64,000 nucleotides of DNA. It comes from Acidobacteriota bacterium (lineage in GTDB: Bacteria > Acidobacteriota > Terriglobia > Terriglobales > Acidobacteriaceae). Made by a program: the position numbers and the translations under genes. The notes under the pieces are model-generated. The model worked only from the letters and a program-made list of their open reading frames with translations, did not search any database and was not told where the DNA came from. Below are positions 17,940-26,635 of this stretch, one piece after another; position 1 is the stretch's first letter, and each line of letters starts with the position of its first letter. The stretch spans positions 32,805 to 96,804 of the forward strand of contig QIAU01000126.1 of assembly GCA_003225055.1 (NCBI GenBank), in the 5' to 3' direction.

Positions 17940-18692
17940 TCAGCGGCTTACTTCAAAATTCACCGCCGAACCAGCCGTGATCTTCTGCCCGGCAGTGGGA
18001 CTCTGCGACACGATCAAACTCGCCGGCGAAGGCGTCGGTGCGAGGGTTGGCGAAGGCTGATCAGCCGGAGTCTGGCCGGCGGCGGTTAGGGTGACGGTTC
18101 CTACCTGCATCCCCGCGCTCTGCAAGATGTTGGTTACAGATCCCAGCGGCTGGCCGACAAAATTCGGCATCACGTATGCCGGTTGTTCGGGTACGGCCGT
18201 TATCAGCAGGCTGATGCGGGGTGCGGAAACCCCGCTGGAATTTGGCGGCGGGGTTTGGGACAAAACCTGGTCAGCGGGTGAATTGGGTAGGCGAATTAGT
18301 GCGGTTGCTCCGATGTCTAGGCCGCGGCGCTGGATGTTGATCTCGGCGGCGCGCGGGGTTTGGCCGGTGACATCGGGAATCGCGATTCGCTGCGGTCCCA
18401 AGCTTTGCGCGACGCGCACCTGCCAACCCCGGCGCACCTTGGTTCCGGGGGCGGGGGCCTGGGAGACGATCCGTCCTTCCGGGATGTTGGGACTGTAGTA
18501 CTGGCGTTCGACGTCCACGCGTAGACCGTTGGCTGTCGCGGCTTTTTCCGCTTCCACGGGCATCATTCCCACCAGCTTCGGAACTAAGACTTCATGCCCG
18601 TGAATCGCGAGGCGCATGGCCGTCAAGGCCGAAACCAGCGCTACCATCAGGAGTACCAGCGCCAGCATCGCCAGCTTGAAGAACGATTTCAC
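17940..18692 (-). CDS. membrane-anchored PASTA-domain protein
   Basis: A 250-residue protein with one N-terminal membrane segment (about 5-28) and three PASTA repeats outside the membrane. They start about VPKLVGMMPVEAEKAA (37), IPDVTGQTPRAAE (105) and MPNFVGQPLGSVTN (175), and the tail is proline/threonine-rich. PASTA domains bind peptidoglycan fragments or uncrosslinked wall in kinases and penicillin-binding proteins; no kinase or transpeptidase domain is attached here. The start is GTG (18692). Placement next to rsmB, convergent, is the only context. Confidence 0.88.
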   Translation of the reverse strand: MKSFFKLAMLALVLLMVALVSALTAMRLAIHGHEVLVPKLVGMMPVEAEKAATANGLRVDVERQYYSPNIPEGRIVSQAPAPGTKVRRGWQVRVAQSLGPQRIAIPDVTGQTPRAAEINIQRRGLDIGATALIRLPNSPADQVLSQTPPPNSSGVSAPRISLLITAVPEQPAYVMPNFVGQPLGSVTNILQSAGMQVGTVTLTAAGQTPADQPSPTLAPTPSPASLIVSQSPTAGQKITAGSAVNFEVSR

Positions 18693-18835
18693 GGCTCGAT
18701 TATAGCTATGGAATGTCAGGTCCGGGTTTCACGACTCAGTCCTCGATGTTTAGGCCCGGCAGGGCTGGGGTGTGCGATTGTCCGTTGGCGTCACGCAAAT
18801 CGCTTCATTCAGCGGCCTTCCTGGGCAGGGTCGTC

Positions 18836-19004
18836 ATGAGCACTACCACTCTTTCACTCTTCCTACGGAAAAGGACTCATCTCACGCGGCAGGAGATCGA
18901 TCGCAGGCACAAAGAGTTCATCTTCTCGAGGTGACCAACTACTACGCCGATCCGGTGCCGACGGATCGCGCGGGTTAAGCATGTCCGGGATCACTCCCGG
19001 CACG
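18836..19004 (+). pseudogene. truncated, frameshifted class III aminotransferase remnant
   Basis: An ATG at 18836 opens a frame reading RQEIDRRHKEFIFS, then stops. In the next frame the text continues as VTNYYADPVPTDRAG and, after one more base shift, as GKHVRDH. Joined, this matches the N terminus of PLP-dependent class III aminotransferases (pattern VTNYYxDPxPxxxAxGxxVWDxDG). Homology ends about 19005, exactly where the kinase remnant on the other strand begins. Only some 55 codons survive, with two frameshifts and no catalytic lysine region, so it is dead. Confidence 0.6.
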
Positions 19005-19276
19005 CTGATCCATCATCGGGAAGTCAATGCCGTCCTGCGAGCCGACATCGAAGAGGGAGCAGATGTTGGGGTGGTCCAGCGCGGAACCGTCTTGGCTTCG
19101 CGTTCGAAACGTAGCTTGCGGGCAGGATCAGGGGAGAAATGCGCGGGGAGGATCTTAACGGCAACGGTGCGATCAAGACAGGTGTCGCGGGCGCGGTACA
19201 CCCCGCCCATACCGCCCGCGCCGAGCGGCGAGTGAATCCCATAAAGTCCGAGCTTTGTGCTGGTCGCCACAGTCAT
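19005..19276 (-). pseudogene. truncated, frameshifted serine/threonine protein kinase remnant
   Basis: The first 60 or so codons encode the N-terminal lobe of a Hanks-type kinase: [20 protein letters not shown] (the glycine-rich loop), [11 protein letters not shown] (the ATP lysine) and [11 protein letters not shown]. The frame is then lost; shifting by one base restores [20 protein letters not shown], so a single-base deletion fits. Homology stops near 19005, before the catalytic loop. It is head-on with the aminotransferase remnant, sharing the breakpoint. Confidence 0.75.
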
Positions 19277-19357
19277 AGGGGGGCATGATGATAGCCCGGC
19301 AGTGAATGCGCCCGGATTGTGTCCAACCCGGTGTCTTGAGTAGTAAGGAGCCAGCAG

Positions 19358-20824
19358 TTAGCGAACAGGCATGCCCGGTTGACTACTGACTTCGACTTGC
19401 TGGCGGGCGGACCGAGACTCGCTCCCCGCCGGGGCATTGTTCTCCGCCTCCTCACGAATGTGTTTCAGAACGCGCAGGTGAATGCGGTGGATGATAGCGT
19501 CTGACCACCAGCGCCAGTAGGCAGACGGCCAGAGTCCGTGGCGGTACCAGGTGGTGCCTTCGAGCCGAGTCCATCCATTGGGCAGCGGCGTTAACAGGAA
19601 TTGTCCGCCGTTGGAGACCAGGAATCCATGCAGGTGCGGCGGCGCGATGTGTGAATACGGAGTCCATTCCTGCATCGGCGCCGGATTGGAGGTTACGGAA
19701 AACCTCAGCCGGTGTGGCGCGTCCCAGACGTCGATAGGCTCGACAAAGGCGCCCGTAGAGAACACGCAATCGCGTTCTGCGCCAGGACCGCGGCCGAGCA
19801 TCTCGGCGCGGATGGGATAGGCGATGCCCACGCGAAACAGCCATTCCGTCGGGGGCGGGATCTCGGAGAAAGCGATCACATGCTGCCAGACTCTTTCCGG
19901 CGGTGCGTGGACGTCGATGGCCGAACGGACAACGAAATTGGACGGCAGCGGGGCGACTACGTGTTCTGTCCACTGCACGCCGGGAACAAAGATGAGCAGG
20001 ACGGAAAGGAACGCCGGGCCACCCTCATGAAACCAGCGGCGCCGCTGCACCAGATAGCCGCAAGCGGCTCCGAACACGGCGAGCGGCAGCGCGATGGGCA
20101 TGGCCATGATGAGACAGGCGATGCCCTCGAAAGCGAGTGCCAGCAGGCCCAGGCCCAGCAGCGCGGTGGCCAGGCACGCAACGCCGACACAGCCGCCGAG
20201 GCTGCGTGGCTGGCGCATCCCGTAAATCAGCGCCGCGGCGAATCCTATTGTGAACGGCAGCGCCACAAATAGGCCCCAGCCGTAGTTCATTAGCATTCGT
20301 ACCCCGAGCAGCACCATGCCGAGTCCGACCGGAACCGTAATCAGCAACGCGACCGCAGCACTTCCCAGGGCGCCTTCGGGAAGTATCTGCGTGAGGTACG
20401 GGCGCTGCGGCCATTTCGCCTTCTGCTCGGTAAGCGGAAGCTCTCTTTCCGGCAACAGGCAAAGTACAAGGAAAAACAACAGGTTGAGAAATGGGACAAA
20501 AAACAGCGCAACCAGCTGCGGCGGGAGCCTAGCACTGCGCAGACGTTTCATCGTCAATACCACGCCCACCCAGATGAAAGGAAGCGCGAGCGTCACCATG
20601 GTTTCAAGGAACCCAGCCTCTTTGCTGCGCAGGTCAGTAATGCGGGCAACGTCGCGCACCGGCACCCAATAATTGAAAAGCTCCCAGCGTCGATGAAAAC
20701 CGTAAAAGGAAAGCAGGCGATCCAGGTTGTGCTTGAGGGCAAAGCCCACCAACCCGACCAGAGCATAGGTCGCGCGGTCAATCGTTCCACTTGGGCGCCA
20801 TAGGTCGGCGAATGTGATCTTCAT
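19358..20824 (-). CDS. membrane protein with C-terminal SRPBCC (polyketide-cyclase-like) domain
   Basis: A 488-residue protein. The first 285 residues hold about eight hydrophobic segments, the beginning resembling DUF805-type membrane proteins (FADLWRPSGTIDRATYALVG). From about 295 to 470 there is a soluble SRPBCC-like lipid/ligand-binding domain: VVRSAIDVHAPPERVWQHV, then SNGGQFLLTPLPNGWTRLEG, then WYRHGLWPSAYWRWWSD. It is the third gene of a GbsR-DCC-SRPBCC operon, starting 22 bases after the thiol oxidoreductase gene. SRPBCC domains hold hydrophobic ligands, so handling of a membrane lipid or isoprenoid is conceivable but unproven. ATG 20824 fits the fold start. Confidence 0.8.
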   Translation of the reverse strand: MKITFADLWRPSGTIDRATYALVGLVGFALKHNLDRLLSFYGFHRRWELFNYWVPVRDVARITDLRSKEAGFLETMVTLALPFIWVGVVLTMKRLRSARLPPQLVALFFVPFLNLLFFLVLCLLPERELPLTEQKAKWPQRPYLTQILPEGALGSAAVALLITVPVGLGMVLLGVRMLMNYGWGLFVALPFTIGFAAALIYGMRQPRSLGGCVGVACLATALLGLGLLALAFEGIACLIMAMPIALPLAVFGAACGYLVQRRRWFHEGGPAFLSVLLIFVPGVQWTEHVVAPLPSNFVVRSAIDVHAPPERVWQHVIAFSEIPPPTEWLFRVGIAYPIRAEMLGRGPGAERDCVFSTGAFVEPIDVWDAPHRLRFSVTSNPAPMQEWTPYSHIAPPHLHGFLVSNGGQFLLTPLPNGWTRLEGTTWYRHGLWPSAYWRWWSDAIIHRIHLRVLKHIREEAENNAPAGSESRSARQQVEVSSQPGMPVR

Positions 20825-20846
20825 AAAGAATCCTCCCCGAAGTTGC

Positions 20847-21266
20847 TCAACCGCCCAAGCGGGCCTGGTTCATTGGGCAATGCGGCGCCGGACACCTCCA
20901 GCGCCGCGCTCCCCACTGGTATCCGGCTCGCAGGACGAACATCATTCCGGGAATTCCCGACACCCAGACCAGTGGGCGCGCCCACCACAATTCGTGAGCC
21001 ACGGCGAGCAGGGCGTCGGCGCCGGAGTATTGACTGCCGTCCTCGCCCACAAAGCGGATGGCGCGCAGCAATTCATCGGGCGAGAGTCCGAGCAGGGCTG
21101 CGACTCGCGGGTCTTGCAGCGGAGCCACAGCCAGGCGGCAACGTTTCATGGGCCGTGCTAACCACCGCGCAATCCGAGTACAGAACTCGCAGTCGGCGTC
21201 GAAGAAAAGCCATCCGCGGGCGTGGCGTCCTTTGCTGTCCGTCAGTTCTGATGCGAGCGAGATCAT
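20847..21266 (-). CDS. DCC-family (DUF393) thiol-disulfide oxidoreductase
   Basis: A 139-residue thioredoxin-like protein of the DCC family, named for its DxxCxxC motif, here FFDADCEFC with Asp23, Cys26 and Cys29. [20 protein letters not shown] and the later WRCPAPHCP cysteine pair follow. The start codon overlaps the stop of the GbsR-type regulator as ATGA, indicating translational coupling. The family is usually assigned dithiol/disulfide chemistry, but its partners are poorly known. Here the partner candidates are the regulator upstream and the membrane SRPBCC protein downstream. Confidence 0.87.
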   Translation of the reverse strand: MISLASELTDSKGRHARGWLFFDADCEFCTRIARWLARPMKRCRLAVAPLQDPRVAALLGLSPDELLRAIRFVGEDGSQYSGADALLAVAHELWWARPLVWVSGIPGMMFVLRAGYQWGARRWRCPAPHCPMNQARLGG

Positions 21267-21808
21267 GGCTCCCTCTGCTTGTTTCCTGTGCTGAAGAACG
21301 ACTTCAATCTTCCGCGCAACCGGGCTATCCCCTTGAGTGTGTCGCTCGGCAGGTTTACGAGTTCTTCGAACAGGCCGGATGTGGTCGTGAGGAATCCCAG
21401 CATCTCTTGCAGTCGTTCACGGGTGTAGGCGCTGCCCGCTCCGGCTTTTTTCAGCTGGTTGACACACTCCTGTACGACGCGCAGGGTTGGATCAATCTCA
21501 CGGCGCTTCCGCTCTTCGGCAACGATCCGGAAAATCTCCCAGACATTTTTAACGGATTCGAAATGGTCTCTGCGGTCACCCAGCACGTGCACCAGGCGGA
21601 CGATTCCCCAGCCTTGCAACTCGCGCAGACTGGTACTTACGTTCGACCGCGCCACGGCTAAGGTGCTGGCAATTTCCTCCGCATGGAGAGCCCGGGGTGA
21701 GATGTACAGCAGCGCATGCACCTGGGCCACAGTGCGGTTGATGCCCCAGCGGGTTCCCATTTCGCCCCAGTGGAGGATGAATCTTTGTTCAATCGACGAA
21801 AGCGACAT
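21263..21808 (-). CDS. GbsR/MarR-family transcriptional regulator
   Basis: A 181-residue winged-helix regulator of the GbsR branch of MarR. The N-terminal region [20 protein letters not shown] and the helix-turn-helix at about 35-85 ([20 protein letters not shown]) are typical, as is the long C-terminal helical arm used for dimerisation. It is the first gene of the operon with the DCC protein (4-base ATGA overlap) and the SRPBCC membrane protein. A 20-bp palindrome lies 17 bases before its start codon and overlaps the downstream edge of the -10 box, so autorepression is likely. GbsR proteins in other bacteria respond to small ligands such as choline or ectoine precursors; the ligand here is unknown. 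Confidence 0.9.
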   Translation of the reverse strand: MSLSSIEQRFILHWGEMGTRWGINRTVAQVHALLYISPRALHAEEIASTLAVARSNVSTSLRELQGWGIVRLVHVLGDRRDHFESVKNVWEIFRIVAEERKRREIDPTLRVVQECVNQLKKAGAGSAYTRERLQEMLGFLTTTSGLFEELVNLPSDTLKGIARLRGRLKSFFSTGNKQREP

Positions 21809-21824
21809 GGGGGTTCATTCCTTT

Positions 21825-21844
21825 ATTTCTGTATTAACAGAAAT
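21825..21844 (-). promoter_or_regulatory. palindromic operator of the GbsR-type operon
   Basis: A perfect inverted repeat of 8-bp arms, ATTTCTGT (21825-21832) and ACAGAAAT (21837-21844), separated by ATTA. It begins at the last base of the -10 box and ends 16 bases before the regulator start codon, the expected place for a repressor site. The binding assignment is inferred from position and symmetry. Confidence 0.7.
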
Positions 21845-21871
21845 TACAGCATAGAAGTAAGAGACGGTCAA
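21843..21871 (-). promoter_or_regulatory. sigma-70 type promoter of the GbsR-type operon
   Basis: On the minus strand TTGACC (-35, 21866-21871) is followed after exactly 17 bases by TGTAAT (-10, 21843-21848). The -10 box abuts the palindromic operator. The transcript would start within the operator and have a leader of roughly 30 bases. Confidence 0.65.
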
Positions 21872-21891
21872 ATGCCCTCGTATGCCCTCGT
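21872..21891. repeat. tandem 10-mer ATGCCCTCGT, two copies
   Basis: Two perfect copies lie directly upstream of the -35 box of the GbsR-type operon. Confidence 0.85.
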
Positions 21892-21970
21892 ATGTAGGAG
21901 ATGGCCCGGACTTTCACGATCGGTGAATGCAATTCTAAAGTCGTCGTCCTGACAAGAGCGTCAGCTCTCC

Positions 21971-21998
21971 TTCACGGGGTAACGGCCGTTCAGGATGA
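21971..21998 (+). repeat. copy 1 of a 28-base dispersed repeat flanking the amidohydrolase
   Basis: It starts TTCACGG and ends GGCCGTTCAGGATGA, and shares 23 of 28 bases with 23373-23400 on the other side of the amidohydrolase, in the same orientation. It contains the palindrome AACGGCCGTT. Confidence 0.65.
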
Positions 21999-22104
21999 CG
22001 ACATGAAATCAGGGCGAGTTGAAGAGCCGCCTGCACACGAACTTTCACAATGTCCATAGCTATCCTTACAATGCTCGAAATAGCTTCGGGCTTTATGTCA
22101 TCCG

Positions 22105-23295
22105 ATGCTGGATGAATCTCCCAAATCGGCGACCGGGTATTTAGCTCTGGTGGATGGGACCATTTATGCGAGTCCGACGGAAGCACCCATCGCCGGAGGG
22201 GTGGTTCTCATCCAGGACGAAAAGATCGCCGCCGTGGCACGCCGGACCCAGGTGCAGGTTCCTTCAACCGCGCAAGTACTAGATTGTTCGGGGGGCACGA
22301 TTACGGCGGGGTTTTGGAACAATCATGTTCACTTCTTTGAAAGAAAGTGGGCAAATGCGGCGGAGATCCCGGCCGCCGAACTCAGTCGCCAGATTCAGGA
22401 CATGGTCACACGGTACGGGTTTACCAGCGTGTTTGACCTGTCGTCCATGTGGGAGAACACGCGGCGGTTGCGGGAGCGTATCGAGTTGGGGGAACTGCCG
22501 GGGCCGACAATTCGCACGACCGGCGAAGGCCTGATTCCCCCGGGCGCGGTTCCCTCCGAGGCAGTTCTCGGCGTTCTGGGGGTTATGAACTTTCCCGCTC
22601 CAGAGATCGCGGACGCTTCGCAAGCGACGGCGGCAGCCAGGAAGCTCCTGGAGAAAGGCGTGGACGGGATCAAGCTATTCGCATCCTCGCCGCGCAGCAC
22701 GCCCCTCCCGGAGAGCGCGATTCGAGCCGCGGTGTATGAGGCGCATAAGGCGGGCAAGCCTGTCTTTGTTCATCCCAATAGCGGCGCGGATGTGCTGACG
22801 GCGGTTCGAGCTGGCGTCGACATTGTCGCTCACACCACTCCGTACTCGGGCGACTGGGACCGATCAATTCTCACCACCATGCAAGAGCGAAAAGTGGCGC
22901 TCATACCGACACTGAAGATCTGGCTGGAATTCATGCGCCACGACCGCATGTCGGCGCAGGAGAAGGCGGCCAAGGCTGAAACCGGGCAATTGCGCGCCTG
23001 GGTTGACGCGGGTGGGACGGTTCTGTTCGGAACCGATGTGAGCTATATCAACTACGATCCCAGCGACGAGTACGCCTTGATGGCGGAAGCGGGAATGAGC
23101 TTTCGCCAGATTCTCGCTTCCCTGACTACCGCGCCCGCCGAGCGGTTTGGTGATTCGAAACGGGGACGAATTGCGCCAGGTTTGCAAGCTGATCTTGTCG
23201 TCTTGAAGGGCGACCCTGCCAGAAACATCCGAGCCCTGGCTAGTGTGCAGCAGACGGTGCGGGCTGGAAGAATTATCTATCGAGCGAGCGACTGA
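22105..23295 (+). CDS. amidohydrolase-family metal-dependent hydrolase
   Basis: A 396-residue TIM-barrel hydrolase of the imidazolonepropionase/prolidase-like branch. Metal-site motifs are NNHVHFF (HxH near 74-76), GIKLFASS (the lysine that is often carboxylated, near 191) and FVHPNSG and IVAHTTP with the two histidines. The aspartate is in LFGTDVSY. The N-terminal beta-sandwich (LALVDGTIYA) and C-terminal return (GLQADLVVLKGDPARNI) are complete. There is no signal peptide, so it is probably cytoplasmic. The substrate is unknown; related enzymes hydrolyse cyclic amides, dipeptides or imidazolones. It has no same-strand neighbour within 1 kb and is bounded by copies of a 28-base repeat. Confidence 0.9.
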   Translation: MLDESPKSATGYLALVDGTIYASPTEAPIAGGVVLIQDEKIAAVARRTQVQVPSTAQVLDCSGGTITAGFWNNHVHFFERKWANAAEIPAAELSRQIQDMVTRYGFTSVFDLSSMWENTRRLRERIELGELPGPTIRTTGEGLIPPGAVPSEAVLGVLGVMNFPAPEIADASQATAAARKLLEKGVDGIKLFASSPRSTPLPESAIRAAVYEAHKAGKPVFVHPNSGADVLTAVRAGVDIVAHTTPYSGDWDRSILTTMQERKVALIPTLKIWLEFMRHDRMSAQEKAAKAETGQLRAWVDAGGTVLFGTDVSYINYDPSDEYALMAEAGMSFRQILASLTTAPAERFGDSKRGRIAPGLQADLVVLKGDPARNIRALASVQQTVRAGRIIYRASD

Positions 23296-23372
23296 CAGGC
23301 GGCAACCTTCATCTACGTCGTCTCCGCAGGATCAGGCGGGCGCGACCGCGCTGGTTGTGCGCTCGAGATCCT

Positions 23373-23400
23373 TTCACGGCCTGGCGGCCGTTCAGGATGA
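23373..23400 (+). repeat. copy 2 of the 28-base dispersed repeat
   Basis: It matches 21971-21998 at 23 of 28 positions in direct orientation (TTCACGG at the start, GGCCGTTCAGGATGA at the end). It lies in the spacer between the convergent amidohydrolase and penicillin-binding protein genes. Confidence 0.65.
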
Positions 23401-23414
23401 GGGCAGGGTAAAGG

Positions 23415-25643
23415 CTAGTGCGATTCGTCGGTGACGGATGCCGTGTCGGGCGTATCTATTTTCTGAGCGACGGCACTCGCTGGGGTGATGGGCGGAGGCT
23501 GGAAGTCGCCCGGGTCGTGGCCGGCGAGGGCTGCTTTCATGAAATCCATCCAGATCGGCAGAGCAGCTCGGGCTCCGGTTTCTTTCGCACCCAGAGGCCT
23601 TTTTTCGTCGTAACCAATCCAGACGCCGCAGGTGGTTGACGGCGAGAAGCCGATAAACCAGGCGTCGGTGAAATCGTTGGTGGTCCCGGTCTTGCCGGCC
23701 AGCGGATATTTCATGCCGGCTGCAGCGACTGCCGTGCCGTGCAGCACGACGTCCCGCAGCATGGAAGTCAGGATGCGCGCCGTGCGGGCGTTGAGGACGT
23801 CGCGCACGTCGGGAAAGTCTTCTTCCAGCACGCGGCCTTCGTAGTCGGTCACCTTGGTGATGTAGCGCGGCGTGATGCGCACGCCATCGTTTGGGAAAAC
23901 GCTGAAGGCCGAGGTCTGCTCGAACAACGTGATTTCCGCCGAGCCTAGCGCGACTGGTAAGTACGGCGGCATATTTGAGGTGACCCCGAAGCGGCGGGCA
24001 TAGTCGATGACGGTTTTGATACCGATACGATCCGCCAGTTTCAGTGCAGGAATATTGCGCGACATCATCAGGGCGCGGCGCAAGGTGATGTTGCCTTCGA
24101 ACTTCTCATCGTAGTTATGCGGCGTGTAGAGGCCAGAGGGAGTTGCGAAGCTCACCGACTCGTCCAGGATGGTATCGTCGGGCGAGGCGCCCTGGTCGAT
24201 CGCAGCGGTGTAGACGTAGGGCTTGAAGGAGGAGCCGACCTGGCGCATAGCCTGAGTCGCTCGATTGAACTTGGAGTCTTCGAAATCGCGGCCGCCGACC
24301 ATGGCTTTGATCTCGCCGCTGGCATTGTCGATGGCTATGAGCGCGCCTTGGGCTCCTGAATCCTGCTCGAAACTTACTTTTGCCTTTCCCGGGTCCGAGA
24401 GTGAGAGAACCTTCACGTAAACAATGTCTCCGAGAGCGAGAATGTCGCCGATTTTGCGCTTCGTCCATGCGGCTTGGCTGGCCGTCAGCGTTGCCATGTA
24501 AGGGCCGAATTTCAGCGTCGCCGAATTGGCGGACACGGCAGTGACCAGCGCGTGAGTGTAGCCGTTGGGTTCGGGATCATTGTCCCAGTCGGGATGTTGA
24601 TAGTTCTCAACCGGGACGCCCATTGCAATGGCATTCGGCAGGTGGCTTTTCCAGCCGTGACGGCGTTCGTAAGCAGCGAGACCGTCCAGGACGGCCTGGT
24701 TCGCCGCCTTCTGCAAATCCATGTCGAGCGAGGTGTAGACGCGCAGGCCGCCCTCATGGACCTGGTCGGCGCCGTACTTGTTCTCGAGATAGCGGCGGAT
24801 TTCTTCAACGAAATACGGGGCCAGCGAGTTGGGATCCTTTTGCACATTGAGTTGAACCGGCTTGCTCTTGGCCGAAGTCGCCTGCTCGGCCGTGATCTTG
24901 CCGTCTTCGAGCATGGAGTTGAGCACGAGATTGCGGCGCCGGAGTGCGCGCTCGGGGTGAGTGATAGGCGAGTAGTAGCCGGGGGCCTTGGGAAGACCGG
25001 CTAAGAGCGCGGCTTCGTCGAGCGTGAGCTGCTTGGCTGGCTTGCTGAAGTAGTACTCGGAGGCGGCTTCGAAACCATAGGCGCCATGCCCGAGGAAAAT
25101 CTGATTGGCGTAGAGCGCGAAGATCTGCTGCTTGGTAAAACGGCGCTCGATTTGAATAGCCAGCAGGGTTTCCTGAACCTTGCGATGGAAAGAACGGTCG
25201 GGCGACAAGAATAGATTGCGGGCCAGCTGCATGGTCAGCGTGGAGGCGCCTTGCACGCGGCCTCCGGACATGATGTCGCGGTACGCAGCTCCGGCAATGC
25301 GCCACACGTTGATACCCCAGTGGCGGTAAAAATCCTTGTCTTCGATCGAGATCAGCGCGTCACGCAGGACTTGCGGGTAGTCATCATAAGTAGCGACGAC
25401 CCGGCGCTGCAGGGCGAACGAGCCTATTACGCGCCCCTGGTCGTCGTAGAGGTCGGTGGTGGAACTGGGGCGATAGTGCTCGAGTTCCTCAACTTGAGGG
25501 AGGTCGGTGGAGTAGACGAGAAGAAGGCCGATCGAGGTGCCAATCAGCGCGGAGACGAGAATCAGCAAGACAAAGACAATGGGGCCGACGTACTTCCTTC
25601 CGGCGGTCTGTACCGGAGAAAGCTCTTCGTAGATGGACTTCAT
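23415..25643 (-). CDS. class A penicillin-binding protein (PBP1A family)
   Basis: A bifunctional peptidoglycan synthase of 742 residues, anchored by one N-terminal membrane segment (about 20-45). The glycosyltransferase domain (about 75-250) has SIEDKDFYRHWGI, GASTLTMQLARN, RKVQETLLAIQIERR and ANQIFLGHGAYG. The transpeptidase domain has the acylated serine in QVGSSFKPYVY (about 470), the MSRNIPAL motif (SxN) and KTGTTNDFTDAWF (about 650). It ends proline-rich and acidic. All catalytic motifs are intact. It acts on the periplasmic side of the inner membrane. Convergent with the amidohydrolase. Confidence 0.96.
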   Translation of the reverse strand: MKSIYEELSPVQTAGRKYVGPIVFVLLILVSALIGTSIGLLLVYSTDLPQVEELEHYRPSSTTDLYDDQGRVIGSFALQRRVVATYDDYPQVLRDALISIEDKDFYRHWGINVWRIAGAAYRDIMSGGRVQGASTLTMQLARNLFLSPDRSFHRKVQETLLAIQIERRFTKQQIFALYANQIFLGHGAYGFEAASEYYFSKPAKQLTLDEAALLAGLPKAPGYYSPITHPERALRRRNLVLNSMLEDGKITAEQATSAKSKPVQLNVQKDPNSLAPYFVEEIRRYLENKYGADQVHEGGLRVYTSLDMDLQKAANQAVLDGLAAYERRHGWKSHLPNAIAMGVPVENYQHPDWDNDPEPNGYTHALVTAVSANSATLKFGPYMATLTASQAAWTKRKIGDILALGDIVYVKVLSLSDPGKAKVSFEQDSGAQGALIAIDNASGEIKAMVGGRDFEDSKFNRATQAMRQVGSSFKPYVYTAAIDQGASPDDTILDESVSFATPSGLYTPHNYDEKFEGNITLRRALMMSRNIPALKLADRIGIKTVIDYARRFGVTSNMPPYLPVALGSAEITLFEQTSAFSVFPNDGVRITPRYITKVTDYEGRVLEEDFPDVRDVLNARTARILTSMLRDVVLHGTAVAAAGMKYPLAGKTGTTNDFTDAWFIGFSPSTTCGVWIGYDEKRPLGAKETGARAALPIWMDFMKAALAGHDPGDFQPPPITPASAVAQKIDTPDTASVTDESH

Positions 25644-25692
25644 GGCGGTGGTTTTAGCATAGCAGCGTAAACGGACAGTTAGTAGTTGGGAG

Positions 25693-25860
25693 TTAGGGGC
25701 GCGCGGGAGTCGGTGGTTGCGGCACTAATGCGCTGTCCTTGACGGGACGCGGAACATTTAATTTTTCGTTCTCCCGGCGCTTCTGTGCCGAGCTCTCTCC
25801 TCCACCGATCCGCCTAAAAATGAGTCAAGAGCCCAGCTCCCATACAACGAAGAACAACAC
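25693..25860 (-). pseudogene. possible decayed small membrane protein gene downstream of pirin
   Basis: Reading on from just past the pirin stop, the same frame gives VLFFVVWELGS, an in-frame TGA (25825-25827), then LIFRRIGGG and KLNVPRPVKDSALVPQPP before the next stop. A hydrophobic start, a basic junction and a proline-rich tail look like a small single-span protein broken by a TGG-to-TGA change. No family is recognised, and chance reading of intergenic DNA is possible. Confidence 0.2.
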
Positions 25861-25863
25861 CTG

Positions 25864-26562
25864 TCACGCCAGGTCAAACAACAGGACCTCGGAGTTTGCG
25901 CCTCCTTTGAGGTCCACTGTCTTCTCGTCGCCGATAGCGGCACCGTCGCCCTGATTCAGTTTCGATCCGTTCAATTCCACCGCGCCTTTAGCGACCTGCA
26001 ACCATCCATAACGGTTTGGGCCGAAGTGATGTGAGACTTGTTGTCCCGGCGAAAGCAGCGAAACATATAACTGGGCATCTTGATTGATCGTTACCGAGCC
26101 CTGCGCACCGTCGTGCGACGCAATCAGCCGCAGTTTCCCGCGCTTTTCGCTCTCCGGAAAACGCTTCTGCTCATAGGACGGTTCCAGGCCCTTTTCTGCC
26201 GGCAGAATCCAGATTTGCAGCAGGTGTACCGAATCAGACCTCGATGGATTGAACTCGCTGTGCCGGATCCCATAACCGGCCGTCATGCGCTGCCCATCAC
26301 CGGGCAGAATGATCGACCCTGTTCCCAGGCTATCTTTGTGTTCCAGCTTGCCTTCCAGGATGTAGGTGATGATTTCCATGTCGCGATGAGGATGCGTGGG
26401 GAAGCCGCTCGCAGGGGCAACCACATCCTCATTGATCACGCGCAGGGAACGAAACCCCATAAAGCGGGGATCGTAGTAGCTGTCAAAGGAAAACGTGTGG
26501 CGAGTGTTCAGCCAGCCGAAGTTGCCACCGCCTCGTTCTTCGTTGCGCCGGATGGTAATCAC
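25864..26562 (-). CDS. pirin family protein (YhaK-like bicupin)
   Basis: A 232-residue cupin protein. The N-terminal cupin has the metal-binding pattern FPTHPHRDMEI (two His) and later HSEFNPS (His and Glu), as in pirins and quercetinase-like YhaK. The typical opening is GWLNTRHTFSFDSYYDP. It starts with GTG at 26562. Proposed roles in the family are redox sensing and quercetin oxidation; none can be assigned here. Cytoplasmic. Confidence 0.92.
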   Translation of the reverse strand: MITIRRNEERGGGNFGWLNTRHTFSFDSYYDPRFMGFRSLRVINEDVVAPASGFPTHPHRDMEIITYILEGKLEHKDSLGTGSIILPGDGQRMTAGYGIRHSEFNPSRSDSVHLLQIWILPAEKGLEPSYEQKRFPESEKRGKLRLIASHDGAQGSVTINQDAQLYVSLLSPGQQVSHHFGPNRYGWLQVAKGAVELNGSKLNQGDGAAIGDEKTVDLKGGANSEVLLFDLA

Positions 26563-26635
26563 GGGATTCCTCGTTATAACGACTATTTGCAGTCGGTTAG
26601 ATGCTGCTCTGCGGAGAAGGATTCATGCGCTTGGG

